Source of the DNA: Planctomycetales bacterium
GTDB lineage: Bacteria; Planctomycetota; Phycisphaerae; SM23-33
Reading direction: 5' to 3'
Assembly: GCA_030673005.1 (NCBI GenBank)
Contig: DAOVFI010000107.1
Span: forward strand, 1 to 7,861
Length of the DNA: 7,861 bases
Of the stretch, positions 1 to 5,690 are shown piece after piece; within the stretch, counting starts at the first letter, position 1; each line of letters opens with the position of its first letter. The notes below the pieces were generated by a model. It made no database searches. It saw only the letters and a program-made list of their open reading frames with translations, and was not told the origin of the DNA. The position numbers were made by a program, and so were the translations under genes.

Positions 1-110
1 GGGCTTGGCCGTAACCAATGGACGATACGTTCGGAAACATCTTCGCCCGTAACAGTTCATCTGTTTGCAGAAGCCTGAAAAGCATTTTGCAGGGATGCAG
101 AGGAAAAGAG

Positions 111-140
111 AATGTTGAACCTGCCTACCGGCAGGTAGGT
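111..140 (+). repeat. Dispersed palindromic repeat, copy 1
   Basis: A near-perfect 22-bp palindrome (119-140) is preceded by AATGTTGAA. The same 29-bp unit, with one mismatch, recurs in inverted orientation at 251-279, so copies 1 and 3 form a long inverted pair. Within one copy the arms pair with one mismatch and one wobble. The GAATGTCGAACCTGCC-like consensus recurs at five other places in the window. Confidence 0.85.
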
Positions 141-152
141 ATTGAACGAGGA

Positions 153-174
153 ACCTGCCTGCCGGCAGGCAGGT
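153..174. repeat. Dispersed palindromic repeat, copy 2 (perfect 22-bp palindrome)
   Basis: The arms ACCTGCCTGCC and GGCAGGCAGGT are exact reverse complements with no loop. The following bases, GTCGAATGTCGAA, repeat the flank seen beside the other copies. This is the most symmetrical member of the family in the window. Confidence 0.9.
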
Positions 175-250
175 GTCGAATGTCGAAGTGAACAGATTTT
201 GCGAAAAGGTTCGTTTTTTTACTTCGTAATTAGAAATTCACTGTTCATTT

Positions 251-280
251 CCTACCTGCCGGTAGGCAGGTTCGACATTC
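251..280 (-). repeat. Dispersed palindromic repeat, copy 3 (inverted)
   Basis: Read on the minus strand this is GAATGTCGAA followed by the same palindrome as copy 1. Together with copy 1 it could close a hairpin about 170 bp across. No gene is interrupted by it. Confidence 0.85.
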
Positions 281-327
281 ATTTTTTATCCCCTTTATCC
301 CTGTGAAGGAGGAAAGGTGGGTCTGTC

Positions 328-350
328 GGCCTGGCCTACTTCGCCAGGCC
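328..350 (-). terminator. Stem-loop containing the aminotransferase stop codon
   Basis: Arms GGCCTGGC (328-335) and GCCAGGCC (343-350) are perfect 8-bp complements with a 7-nt loop. The TAG stop codon of the aminotransferase (338-336 on the minus strand) lies in the loop. No T-run follows on the minus strand, so an intrinsic terminator is not proven. It could equally stabilise the mRNA 3' end. The inverted repeat itself is certain; its function is inferred. Confidence 0.35.
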
Positions 351-1451
351 CAGGAGGATTTCCAGGCCTTCGGCGAGTTTTTCGTCGCTGGTGGCGTAGG
401 AGATACGGAAGTGTGTGTCGCGTTCGGAAAAGACGTTGCCCGGAATGACAAGGACGTTGTTGTCTATGGCGCGTGCGACGAATTCCGTTCCGGTCGCCCC
501 TTCGGGGGCCGGTACGAATGCGTAAAACGCGCCGCCGGGCTTTATCAGGCCGAAAGGACCGCTCAATGCCTCGAAGACCATATCCCGCTTCTTCCGATAA
601 GCGTCCACGTGTTCGGACACGTCGCAACTCATCGCCGCGACGCCGCCGGCCTGGGCCATACTCGGAGCACAGACGAAACTGTACTGCTGAAGCATCGTCA
701 TCTTCTCGATGACCTCGACCGGACCCGAGCACCAGCCCAGACGCCAGCCCGTCATCGCATATGTCTTCGAGAATCCCCGCATCAGCAGCGTGTTTTCGCA
801 GACCGACGCCATCGACGCGAAAGGCGAGTCGTAGCAGAACGAATTGTATATCTCGTCGGAAACCACCAGCAGTCCGTGATGGTCGGCGAGGTCGGCGATG
901 GCGCGCAGTTCATCGACGGTATAAACCCGCCCGGTGGGGTTGCCCGGCGAGTTGACGACCAGCATGGTCGTGCGGTCGGTAACGGCGGATGCGATCCTGG
1001 CCGGGTCCGGCGAGAAATCAGGATAAGTCGCCACCGCCACGGGCACGCCCCCGACCAGGTTGACCAGGTGCTTGTACATTACGAAGTAGGGGTCGAGGAG
1101 GATAACCTCGTCGCCGGGGTTAATCGTAACCATAAAGGCCAGCAGCAGCGCGCCGGAGACGCCCGAAGTGATCAGGTAAGCCCGGTCGTCGTCCCAGCCG
1201 AATTCTCTTCTCGCCGCAGCGGCAACCGCCTCGCGAAGGTCCGCCGCGCCCTGCGTCTGGGTGTACTTGTTAAAACCCCTCTCGATTGCGGCGATAGCTT
1301 CGGCCTTCGCCGGCGCAGGTACGTCGAAGTCGGGCTGACCGATGGACAGGTTGATCGGGTTCTCGAGTTTAGCGGCAAGGTCGAAGACTTTGCGAATACC
1401 CGAGGCGTCCAGGAGGCTCATCCGATCGGCGATGCGGTAATTGCCAGGCAT
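336..1451 (-). CDS. Class I PLP-dependent aminotransferase (aspartate aminotransferase-like)
   Basis: A cytosolic enzyme that moves an amino group between an amino acid and a 2-oxo acid using pyridoxal phosphate. Numbering from the chosen start (371 aa, usual family length), the sequence shows the GQPDFD substrate-loop motif near residue 38, the NPTG motif with its conserved Asn at 171, SDEIY with the ring-nitrogen Asp at 199 and Tyr at 202, the Schiff-base Lys at 229 in SKTYAMTGWRLG, and the C-terminal carboxylate-binding Arg at 349 (FRISY). The frame stays open upstream to 1562, but that extra part translates repeat DNA, so ATG at 1451 is preferred; GGAA lies 5 nt before it. An inner ATG at 1421 has no visible ribosome binding site. 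The substrate cannot be read from sequence: aspartate is the usual guess, but alanine or aromatic substrates are possible. The gene follows the small basic protein gene after a structured 142-bp spacer. Confidence 0.93.
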   Translation of the reverse strand: MPGNYRIADRMSLLDASGIRKVFDLAAKLENPINLSIGQPDFDVPAPAKAEAIAAIERGFNKYTQTQGAADLREAVAAAARREFGWDDDRAYLITSGVSGALLLAFMVTINPGDEVILLDPYFVMYKHLVNLVGGVPVAVATYPDFSPDPARIASAVTDRTTMLVVNSPGNPTGRVYTVDELRAIADLADHHGLLVVSDEIYNSFCYDSPFASMASVCENTLLMRGFSKTYAMTGWRLGWCSGPVEVIEKMTMLQQYSFVCAPSMAQAGGVAAMSCDVSEHVDAYRKKRDMVFEALSGPFGLIKPGGAFYAFVPAPEGATGTEFVARAIDNNVLVIPGNVFSERDTHFRISYATSDEKLAEGLEILLGLAK

Positions 1452-1462
1452 ATCTGTTCCGA

Positions 1463-1561
1463 TGGCACGGTCAAGTCGGAGACTTGGCCGTGGCGGGTGT
1501 TTCCACGGCCAAGCCTCACTTCCTGCCTGCTGACAGGCAGGCGTTCGTCTTGACCGTGCCA
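1463..1561 (-). repeat. Nested inverted repeats with two alternative folds, 12 bp before the aminotransferase start
   Basis: Four related segments are present: A (1463-1475), B (1483-1493), C (1503-1513) and D (1549-1561). A and D are perfect 13-bp complements, and B and C are perfect 11-bp complements. A resembles C, and B resembles D, at 9 of 10 core positions. A can therefore pair with B, and C with D, instead, with one mismatch or wobble each. A copy of the dispersed palindrome (1522-1541) sits between C and D. In the minus-strand transcript the structure ends 11 nt before the ATG at 1451, right against the ribosome binding site. It may be a regulatory leader, a processed 3' end for the upstream genes, or a mobile REP-like repeat. 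The pairing is seen directly; the function is unknown. Confidence 0.75.
1522..1541. repeat. Dispersed palindromic repeat, copy 4
   Basis: Arms CCTGCCTG and CAGGCAGG form a perfect 8-bp stem around a 4-nt loop. It shares the palindrome core with the copies near the left edge but lacks the GAATGTCGAA flank. It lies inside the larger nested structure upstream of the aminotransferase. Confidence 0.8.
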
Positions 1562-1593
1562 CATTGTCGGTTGATTATCCTTCTTACGAATCG

Positions 1594-1863
1594 TCAGGTG
1601 GCGGCGGTTTCAGAGGACTTTGCGGCTTCGGCGTCTTCAGGCTGTTCACCTTCGGCAGCGACTTCAGCCTTTTCCTCGGCCTTCTTTGACTTGGTGCCCG
1701 CTTTGCTGTGACGCACTTTCGTCTTGGGCAAACCGAACGGGCGACCGGTCTCGATGTCGAATTTATCCTCATCGACAAGGCGTGTGATGCGCTCGGCCCG
1801 AGTCAGCACACTGCGCGTTCCGGTAAGACCGCCGTGCATCCTGAGTGTCCTGTCCATACTCAT
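1594..1863 (-). CDS. Small basic protein (TIGR04137-type, Planctomycetes/Verrucomicrobia family)
   Basis: An 89-residue protein of a short, highly basic family found in Planctomycetes, Verrucomicrobia and relatives. I know of no established function; nucleic-acid or ribosome association is only a guess from its charge. The family pattern is clear: an N-terminal MSMDRTLR, then a VLTRAERITRL segment near residues 19-29, then FGLPKTKVRHSKAGTKSKK near 43-61. Beyond about residue 62 an Ala/Glu-rich acidic tail extends past the usual length of roughly 60 aa. The start at 1863 is supported by AGGAG 9 nt upstream; a second ATG two codons later lies farther from it. The gene begins 17 nt after the stop of the SPOR-like membrane protein gene, so the two are probably co-transcribed. 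Confidence 0.85.
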   Translation of the reverse strand: MSMDRTLRMHGGLTGTRSVLTRAERITRLVDEDKFDIETGRPFGLPKTKVRHSKAGTKSKKAEEKAEVAAEGEQPEDAEAAKSSETAAT

Positions 1864-1880
1864 GCTGTGATACTCCTGCG

Positions 1881-2642
1881 TTAATTCTCAGAAATCATCC
1901 AGATCCCGCTGGACCTGCTTTGTTTAAAACCGTAGCGACCGCCCCGGCGCAGGTATTCGTCGCCAAGCCGTTCGATCTGTTCGACGTATTTATTAATAGC
2001 CGCCTTCGTCTGCGCCGAGTGAATGTTGCGGAAACCCCGCATGTCCGTCACCTTGTATTTGCCTGTATGGCGGCTCTTGTGGACCGTCGCGTCTATGCTG
2101 TTGGCATAGAGAAAACGCTTGATGCCCTGTGCCTGCTCGTACGTCTGTACGTCGCCCTGGATGACAAGGTAGCTGTAACCCTTCTTTCGAGTCGCGTCGT
2201 CGCTGACCATGCCGGAGGTTCGTCGATTCGTCGCGTCGCCTCCGGCGTCCGAACCGGGCACGGGTACGACGGAGGGATGTTTCCCGCCCGGGCGGCCCGA
2301 GTCGCTGCCGCCCGTCGCGGCGCCGTGGGCGGGTGCGGGCGTTTTCGGAGCCGTCCGGCGACCCAGGAAAAACGCCCCGGCGCCCAGAAGGATTATCGCC
2401 AGAAACAAGACTATCGCGCTGACCTGGTTCAGGGACACGCGCAATCTTCCGCCGGAAACCGACATGACCGGTTCGTCGGCCGGTTTCGGCATGTCCTGTT
2501 CGGTCCGGTCCGGTCCGGTCGTCCCGCCGACCGGTTGGTCGGCCTTATTGAACCAGGACGGCACACCCAGCGACCTGTCGCCTTTGGACGGGTCGGTACC
2601 GATGACTTCCAGCAGTGATTTACCTTTTTTCTTCCTGGCCAC
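1881..2642 (-). CDS. Single-pass membrane protein with SPOR-like C-terminal domain
   Basis: A 253-residue protein with a basic N-terminus (ARKKKGKS), a hydrophilic segment, one transmembrane helix near residues 72-94 (SAIVLFLAIILLGAGAFFLG), a Gly/Pro/Ser-rich linker, and a C-terminal domain from about 156. That domain begins YLVIQGDVQTYEQAQGIKRF and continues with a GKYKV strand, a pattern like SPOR domains, which bind denuded peptidoglycan glycan strands at division sites. The fold is judged by eye, so SPOR is probable, not certain. The cytoplasm-in, domain-out layout matches known SPOR proteins. GTG at 2642 is the preferred start: GGAAG lies 8 nt upstream and the basic start looks natural. 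A TTG 12 codons earlier has no good ribosome binding site. A promoter lies about 75 bp upstream, and the small basic protein gene follows 17 nt after the stop. Confidence 0.8.
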   Translation of the reverse strand: MARKKKGKSLLEVIGTDPSKGDRSLGVPSWFNKADQPVGGTTGPDRTEQDMPKPADEPVMSVSGGRLRVSLNQVSAIVLFLAIILLGAGAFFLGRRTAPKTPAPAHGAATGGSDSGRPGGKHPSVVPVPGSDAGGDATNRRTSGMVSDDATRKKGYSYLVIQGDVQTYEQAQGIKRFLYANSIDATVHKSRHTGKYKVTDMRGFRNIHSAQTKAAINKYVEQIERLGDEYLRRGGRYGFKQSRSSGIWMISEN

Positions 2643-2690
2643 GGGGTATGCTTCCGTTGTCGATAATCCACTTGCCAACCGTTATTGGAC

Positions 2691-2710
2691 CGGCAAGAGG
2701 CCTCTTACCG
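2691..2710 (-). promoter_or_regulatory. Dyad at the predicted transcript start of the SPOR-like gene
   Basis: AAGAGGCCTCTT (2695-2706) is a perfect 12-bp palindrome, flanked by CGG and CCG after one mismatch on each side. It begins where the promoter's transcription start is expected (about 2711). It could be an operator or form a short 5' hairpin. No regulator can be named. Confidence 0.4.
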
Positions 2711-2717
2711 ACGAATA

Positions 2718-2746
2718 AGATTACCGTATCTGGACCGATTTGTCAA
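2718..2746 (-). promoter_or_regulatory. Sigma70-like promoter of the SPOR-like / small basic protein genes
   Basis: On the minus strand an exact TTGACA -35 box (2746-2741) is followed, after 17 nt, by TAATCT (2723-2718) as the -10 box. The -35 and the spacing are ideal; the -10 matches consensus at only three of six positions. It would give a leader of about 70 nt before GTG 2642. Confidence 0.55.
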
Positions 2747-2772
2747 GATCAACCGTGGGGAATTGTCATACC

Positions 2773-2837
2773 AAAGTAGAAATGTCCGGTATTAGCACGA
2801 CAACGCGGGTTAGCATTCGGCATCAGAGTCGGGATGT
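2773..2837 (+). repeat. 65-bp direct repeat, left copy
   Basis: This block begins AAAGTAGAAATGTCCGG and ends CAGAGTCGGGATGT. It recurs in the same orientation at 7500-7564 with a single difference (G at 2805, A at 7532). Inside it TTAGCA occurs twice with an 18-bp period (2792 and 2810). Both copies are followed within about 35 bp by a degenerate dispersed palindrome. It may be the end of a transposable element or a family of its own; I cannot name it. Confidence 0.95.
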
Positions 2838-2856
2838 AGAATTTACAGTGTCGAGA

Positions 2857-2872
2857 CCTACCTTCCGGTAGG
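2857..2872. repeat. Dispersed palindromic repeat, copy 5 (degenerate)
   Basis: CCTACC and GGTAGG pair around TTCC. The preceding AGTGTCGAGA resembles the family flank GAATGTCGAA. It lies 20 bp after the left 65-bp repeat, as copy 6 lies shortly after the right one. Confidence 0.6.
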
Positions 2873-2888
2873 CAAGCAGCCTTGCGAC

Positions 2889-2909
2889 GCACGAGCGAGA
2901 CGCCCGTGC
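2889..2909 (-). terminator. Hairpin downstream of the four-gene operon
   Basis: GCACGAGCG (2889-2897) and CGCCCGTGC (2901-2909) form a 9-bp stem with a 3-nt loop. The one imperfect pair becomes a G-U wobble in the minus-strand transcript. It lies about 80 bp past the SPFH stop codon. No U-run follows, so it could be a processing hairpin or a dispersed repeat rather than a terminator. Confidence 0.3.
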
Positions 2910-2945
2910 CACGAAACCGGTCAGTTAAAGGTGGGCCTGCGCTGC

Positions 2946-2982
2946 GCTCCGGCCCAGCCTACCGGCTCCGGCTTAGCCTACC
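2946..2982. repeat. Two tandem 18-bp units just past the SPFH gene
   Basis: The unit at 2946-2963 and the unit at 2965-2982 match at 16 of 18 positions (CC against TT), with a 19-bp period. They begin 8 bp beyond the SPFH stop codon. The preceding stretch (from about 2928) is GC-rich and partly self-complementary. Confidence 0.75.
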
Positions 2983-2989
2983 CGGCCAA

Positions 2990-4105
2990 TCATTCGGGAT
3001 TCGGTGGTGGTGGTGGTGGTGGTGGAGCAGCCTGGAAGGCGTTCGCAAGGTCGGGCGCCTGTGATGCTGCGGTCCAGTCGGCCAGACCTTGTCGCCAGAC
3101 GAGCGTATCGGATTTGACCTGTCCGGTCTGGATGGCGGCGGTCAATTGTTCGTGCGTCATAGGCCCGATCTGGTTTCCATTGACGAGGGCGTGCCATTGT
3201 GTCGCCGGTGGAGGCGGCGGTGTTCCGGGACCGCCCGGCTGGGCGCCCCCCTTCGGTCCCATGAGACTGTCGGCGACGGTCTTGCCGATGGCAAAGCCCG
3301 CGCCGACCCCGATGCCGGTTCCGATCCCGGCGCCTGCGCCGCCCGGATTTTCAGCCGCTTTGGGCAGCGCGTCGGCGATCGCCAGACCTTGCGCCGTCGC
3401 CACGTCATCCCGATCGTACATGTCAATCCGGCTGCGACGGTCGATATCGGCGACGACCTCGTCCGGAAGGGAGATGTTCACGATCGCGATGTCCACCAGG
3501 GACAGGCCGTACTGGTCGAAGTCCGGCTGAACCGCCTCCTTAAGCCCGACGCCGAGCGCGTCGTACTGTTGTGGCAGATCATAGACACTTGTCTGCGCCT
3601 TGGCGAGAGTTCCGGCGAAGCGCGAGGCGATGATCTTTCGGAGATACTCCTCGACTTCCGTGGTGTCCTGCAATCCCTGCGTACCGACTATCGTGTTCAG
3701 GAATCGCGCGTGGTCGGTGATCCGCACGCTGAAAGTGCCGAACGCGCCCAGATTCACGCCCATCTTGAATGTCGCATCGCGGTAAAGGATTCGATTGGGC
3801 GTGCCCCAGCCAAGGTCGATGAAGGTCTTGAGGCTGACGAAATATACGTATGCCCGGAAGGGTGTTCTGCCCCGAAAAGCCAGCTTCGTCAGGGTCTTCA
3901 GGACCGGCAGGTTCTGGGTGCTCAGCGTGAATCTTCCTGCGCGGAACTGGTCGCACATTTTTCCATCGCGGTAGAACACTGCAATCTGGTTGTCCTGTAC
4001 GATAAGTTGCGATCCTGTGGTGAAGTCGCCGCTGCCATCGGGCGGGATGCGTGCGACCATGGTTTTACCGGTGGGATCGAGATGCTCGACGACTTCGAAT
4101 AACAT
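2990..4105 (-). CDS. YdjI-like SPFH protein with C-terminal GYF_2 domain and proline runs
   Basis: A 371-residue SPFH (stomatin/prohibitin/flotillin) protein of the YdjI type (COG4260), expected to assemble on the inner face of the membrane. Residues about 25-230 are the SPFH core: GSQLIVQDNQIAVFYRDGK near 31-49, AYVYFVSLKTFIDLGWGTPN near 85-104, AFGTFSVRI near 121, and NISLPDEV near 210. Residues 254-275 are Gly-rich and hydrophobic, as in relatives. Pro296-300, a GYF_2-type domain at about 303-357 (WHALVNGNQIGPM, ending LADWTAASQ) and eight prolines at 361-368 follow. YdjI proteins usually end in a zinc ribbon; here GYF_2 replaces it and zinc ribbons lie in the operon's first gene. ATG 4105 has AGGAGG 9 nt upstream and overlaps the previous stop (TAATG), which suggests translational coupling. 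In Bacillus subtilis YdjI works with PspA in membrane stress; the same role here is inference. Confidence 0.9.
   Translation of the reverse strand: MLFEVVEHLDPTGKTMVARIPPDGSGDFTTGSQLIVQDNQIAVFYRDGKMCDQFRAGRFTLSTQNLPVLKTLTKLAFRGRTPFRAYVYFVSLKTFIDLGWGTPNRILYRDATFKMGVNLGAFGTFSVRITDHARFLNTIVGTQGLQDTTEVEEYLRKIIASRFAGTLAKAQTSVYDLPQQYDALGVGLKEAVQPDFDQYGLSLVDIAIVNISLPDEVVADIDRRSRIDMYDRDDVATAQGLAIADALPKAAENPGGAGAGIGTGIGVGAGFAIGKTVADSLMGPKGGAQPGGPGTPPPPPATQWHALVNGNQIGPMTHEQLTAAIQTGQVKSDTLVWRQGLADWTAASQAPDLANAFQAAPPPPPPPPNPE
3005..3025 (-). repeat. CCA trinucleotide tract encoding polyproline
   Basis: Seven identical CCA codons after one CCG encode the eight-proline run near the SPFH protein's C-terminus. 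Such tracts can gain or lose units in frame by slippage. Runs of this length normally need elongation factor P for efficient translation. Confidence 0.9.
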
Positions 4106-4920
4106 TATTCCGTACCTCCTATAAGGAGTTGCTGTTGCCTCTGTCGTAATAACGATTCAATTCGATTAGTTATATTGTCAATGCCCGCAAGGCGCTCCGC
4201 CGGGTCGGATGACCCTCGCTGCAACTCGGCAAGACGACTCTTAAGCTCCTCCAGCACCGTTACGATCTTGTTATTTATCTCGTGCACGTTCCGACCGTCG
4301 CTCTCTTCCAGCGTGCCGATTTTGCCCGGCGGCGAGAAGTCCAGGCTTGTGCGGACGCCTTCCAGTTTCTTTACCAGGCGATCGACGGCGACGGTGTGGT
4401 CGGCGTTTTCGTTCGCCCATTTCCGCAGGTCGTAACAGACCTGGTTCACCTCCTCGGTGTGAACCTGGAGCCGGACCCTCTGGACCTGGGTGACGCGGTC
4501 TTCCTGCTGGACCGCCAGGTCCCTCCTGTACAGGGCCGACGCCCCCAACAGGAACATGAACGTCAGGGCCGCATACATCAGGCCGAGAGTATCGGTGTAT
4601 CGCCCGCTTTCAGCGGACCACTTGGCGCCGACGAACGCCAGTATCACCGTGATGATAAACCATAATACAATCAGGAAGTGGACCATCACCATGACTGCGC
4701 CGCTGGCGCGTCTTCCCGTGCGCCGACTGATAGTATAATTAGTCGTCCACGCGAAGCAGACGAAAGTAGCCATGCACAGCGTCGCCAACCATACGTAGAA
4801 CCCGGTATTGCGTCCGGACGGAGGCACCGCCGTCAGGAAAATCGCCACGATAATAAGCGAGGCAAGCAGAAAGAGGACGGATGTCCAGACCAGCGTGCCC
4901 GCAACAGGTTGATTTTTCAT
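4105..4920 (-). CDS. Four-helix membrane protein with C-terminal coiled coil (unknown family)
   Basis: I do not recognise the family of this 271-residue protein. Four hydrophobic helices are visible near residues 9-31, 41-60, 76-98 and 110-130, which puts both ends on the same side of the membrane. A Lys near the start and an Arg-rich loop after helix 2 (SRRTGRRAS) favour cytoplasmic ends. The rest is charged and helical. Probable coiled coils lie near 134-190 and 212-265, split by a short Pro/Gly segment (DFSPPGKIG). The protein ends in a Gln-rich stretch (RQRQQQLL). ATG 4920 has GGGAG 8 nt upstream. The gene starts 18 nt after the DUF2085 stop and overlaps the SPFH start by one base. That tight link suggests it anchors or partners the SPFH protein, perhaps through the coiled coil. 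No catalytic motif is seen. Confidence 0.85.
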   Translation of the reverse strand: MKNQPVAGTLVWTSVLFLLASLIIVAIFLTAVPPSGRNTGFYVWLATLCMATFVCFAWTTNYTISRRTGRRASGAVMVMVHFLIVLWFIITVILAFVGAKWSAESGRYTDTLGLMYAALTFMFLLGASALYRRDLAVQQEDRVTQVQRVRLQVHTEEVNQVCYDLRKWANENADHTVAVDRLVKKLEGVRTSLDFSPPGKIGTLEESDGRNVHEINNKIVTVLEELKSRLAELQRGSSDPAERLAGIDNITNRIESLLRQRQQQLLIGGTE

Positions 4921-4938
4921 TGTCGTTGCTCCCTTGTG

Positions 4939-5667
4939 TCATCCTGTTTTATTAGAAGTCATCCCAAAACCTGCTTTGCCGGTGAAAGCGTGGGATTTTT
5001 TCGATCCGGCAAGGAGCGGAAACGACGTCGAATCAAGTCGATTCGTCGAGTTTCCGCGACGCTGCCGGGCGGAAAAAGACCCGCTTGCAGCCCAAATTGA
5101 GGTTTTGGGATGGCTTCTAAGCGTCCGCCGGACACAGTCTCGCAAGTCTTCGGTCCGGCAACGGCCGTAGTAGTCTGTGTACAGTTGAAGGTGTTGCAGC
5201 ATTCGCACAAATCGGCGTCGTCCGATCCTTACCCACGCGAAGTACAGCGTCAACATAATGGGGACCCCGACGGCATGGAGCCACAGGCCCAGCGCCGCCA
5301 TATGCACCGACAGGACGACGGCAGCGCCGAAGGCTGCGCCGGTGACCACTCGTCGCGGGTTGGTGGATTCCCATCGGCGCATCATCTGACCGTGGAAATC
5401 GACGACGGCCGGGACGGACGCAGCCAGGATGCACAGGCTCGCCAACCATCCCTGCGCGTCGGGCAACCAGTTCAGCCGGACCGCTGCGGCGGTCAGCACC
5501 GCACCGGCGGCAATCCCCAGGCACCGCGCACAGACTCGCACCCGGTGGCGACCCCACCCGAGCGCCAATGTCCGGTGAAGGTGTTCCGGCGGATGGTGCG
5601 ACAGCAGCAGTGTCGCAACCGAGTGCCGGAGTTGGTCGTATTGTCCGGGAGGGCGCCGTATTGACAT
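4939..5667 (-). CDS. DUF2085-type membrane protein with a repeat-derived C-terminal tail
   Basis: A 242-residue membrane protein whose N-terminal half fits DUF2085: SHHPPEHLHRTL near residues 23-34, then VCARCLGIAAG at 45-55, with hydrophobic helices near 50-63, 73-89, 106-131 and 134-147. Biochemical function is unknown; the His pair and the CxxC pair could bind a metal. The chosen ATG (5667) gives a start typical of the family; GGAG lies 12 nt upstream, a rather long gap. The frame is open much farther upstream, but there it overlaps the zinc-ribbon gene. From about residue 183 the reading frame runs through a 169-bp hairpin element, and the TGA stop lies just beyond it. The last 60 residues (Ser/Lys/Arg-rich, from LRSHPKTS onward) are thus probably not ancestral. 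The gene begins 23 nt after the zinc-ribbon gene. Confidence 0.8.
   Translation of the reverse strand: MSIRRPPGQYDQLRHSVATLLLSHHPPEHLHRTLALGWGRHRVRVCARCLGIAAGAVLTAAAVRLNWLPDAQGWLASLCILAASVPAVVDFHGQMMRRWESTNPRRVVTGAAFGAAVVLSVHMAALGLWLHAVGVPIMLTLYFAWVRIGRRRFVRMLQHLQLYTDYYGRCRTEDLRDCVRRTLRSHPKTSIWAASGSFSARQRRGNSTNRLDSTSFPLLAGSKKSHAFTGKAGFGMTSNKTG
4952..5120. mobile_element. 169-bp MITE-like hairpin element inside the DUF2085 gene
   Basis: The 20-bp ends at 4952-4971 and 5101-5120 are inverted copies with one mismatch (TTAGAAGTCATCCCAAAACC and its partner). The inverted symmetry continues inward imperfectly, including GCGGAAAC (5016-5023) against GTTTCCGC (5050-5057), to a centre at about 5036. 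The whole element can therefore fold into one long hairpin. It encodes no transposase, so it would be moved by an enzyme encoded elsewhere. No clear target-site duplication is seen. It lies at the 3' end of the DUF2085 reading frame and 31 bp before the next gene's start. Confidence 0.75.
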
Positions 5668-5690
5668 ATCTGTTGCGATCTCCACACCTT

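Larger units (their letters stand above)
1..335. other. Gene-free left edge rich in palindromic repeats
   Basis: I see no supportable gene in this stretch. Two very short frames touch the left edge: a plus frame that stops at 50-52, and a minus frame starting with ATG at 85-83 and running 28 codons off the edge (begins MLFRLLQTDE). Neither shows a ribosome binding site or a recognisable motif, so either could be the end of a neighbouring gene or chance. The clear content is three copies of a GC-rich palindromic repeat, listed separately. The spacer DNA between them is more AT-rich than the genes to the right. Confidence 0.6.
2643..2989. other. Intergenic region with promoter, direct repeat and hairpins
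   Basis: No gene is seen in these 347 bp. The right-to-left order is: a short tandem duplication and a hairpin just past the SPFH gene, a dispersed palindrome, one copy of the 65-bp direct repeat, then the promoter and dyad serving the SPOR-like gene. Each is listed separately. Confidence 0.7.

Noticed and set aside
303..1553. A 416-codon plus-strand open frame opposite the aminotransferase
   Set aside because: It is antisense to a gene with all catalytic motifs of its family, and its translation is Arg-rich without recognisable domains, as expected for a shadow frame in high-GC DNA.
1452..1562. A 37-residue N-terminal extension of the aminotransferase
   Set aside because: It translates the nested inverted repeat and a dispersed palindrome; the family motif spacing is complete from ATG 1451.
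1845..2618. A 257-codon plus-strand frame opposite the SPOR-like gene
   Set aside because: The translation is low-complexity and Arg-rich. The minus-strand frame has a promoter, ribosome binding site, transmembrane helix and domain pattern.
3089..4102. A 337-codon plus-strand frame opposite the SPFH gene
   Set aside because: The minus-strand SPFH protein is clearly real; the plus-strand translation shows no motif and no ribosome binding site.
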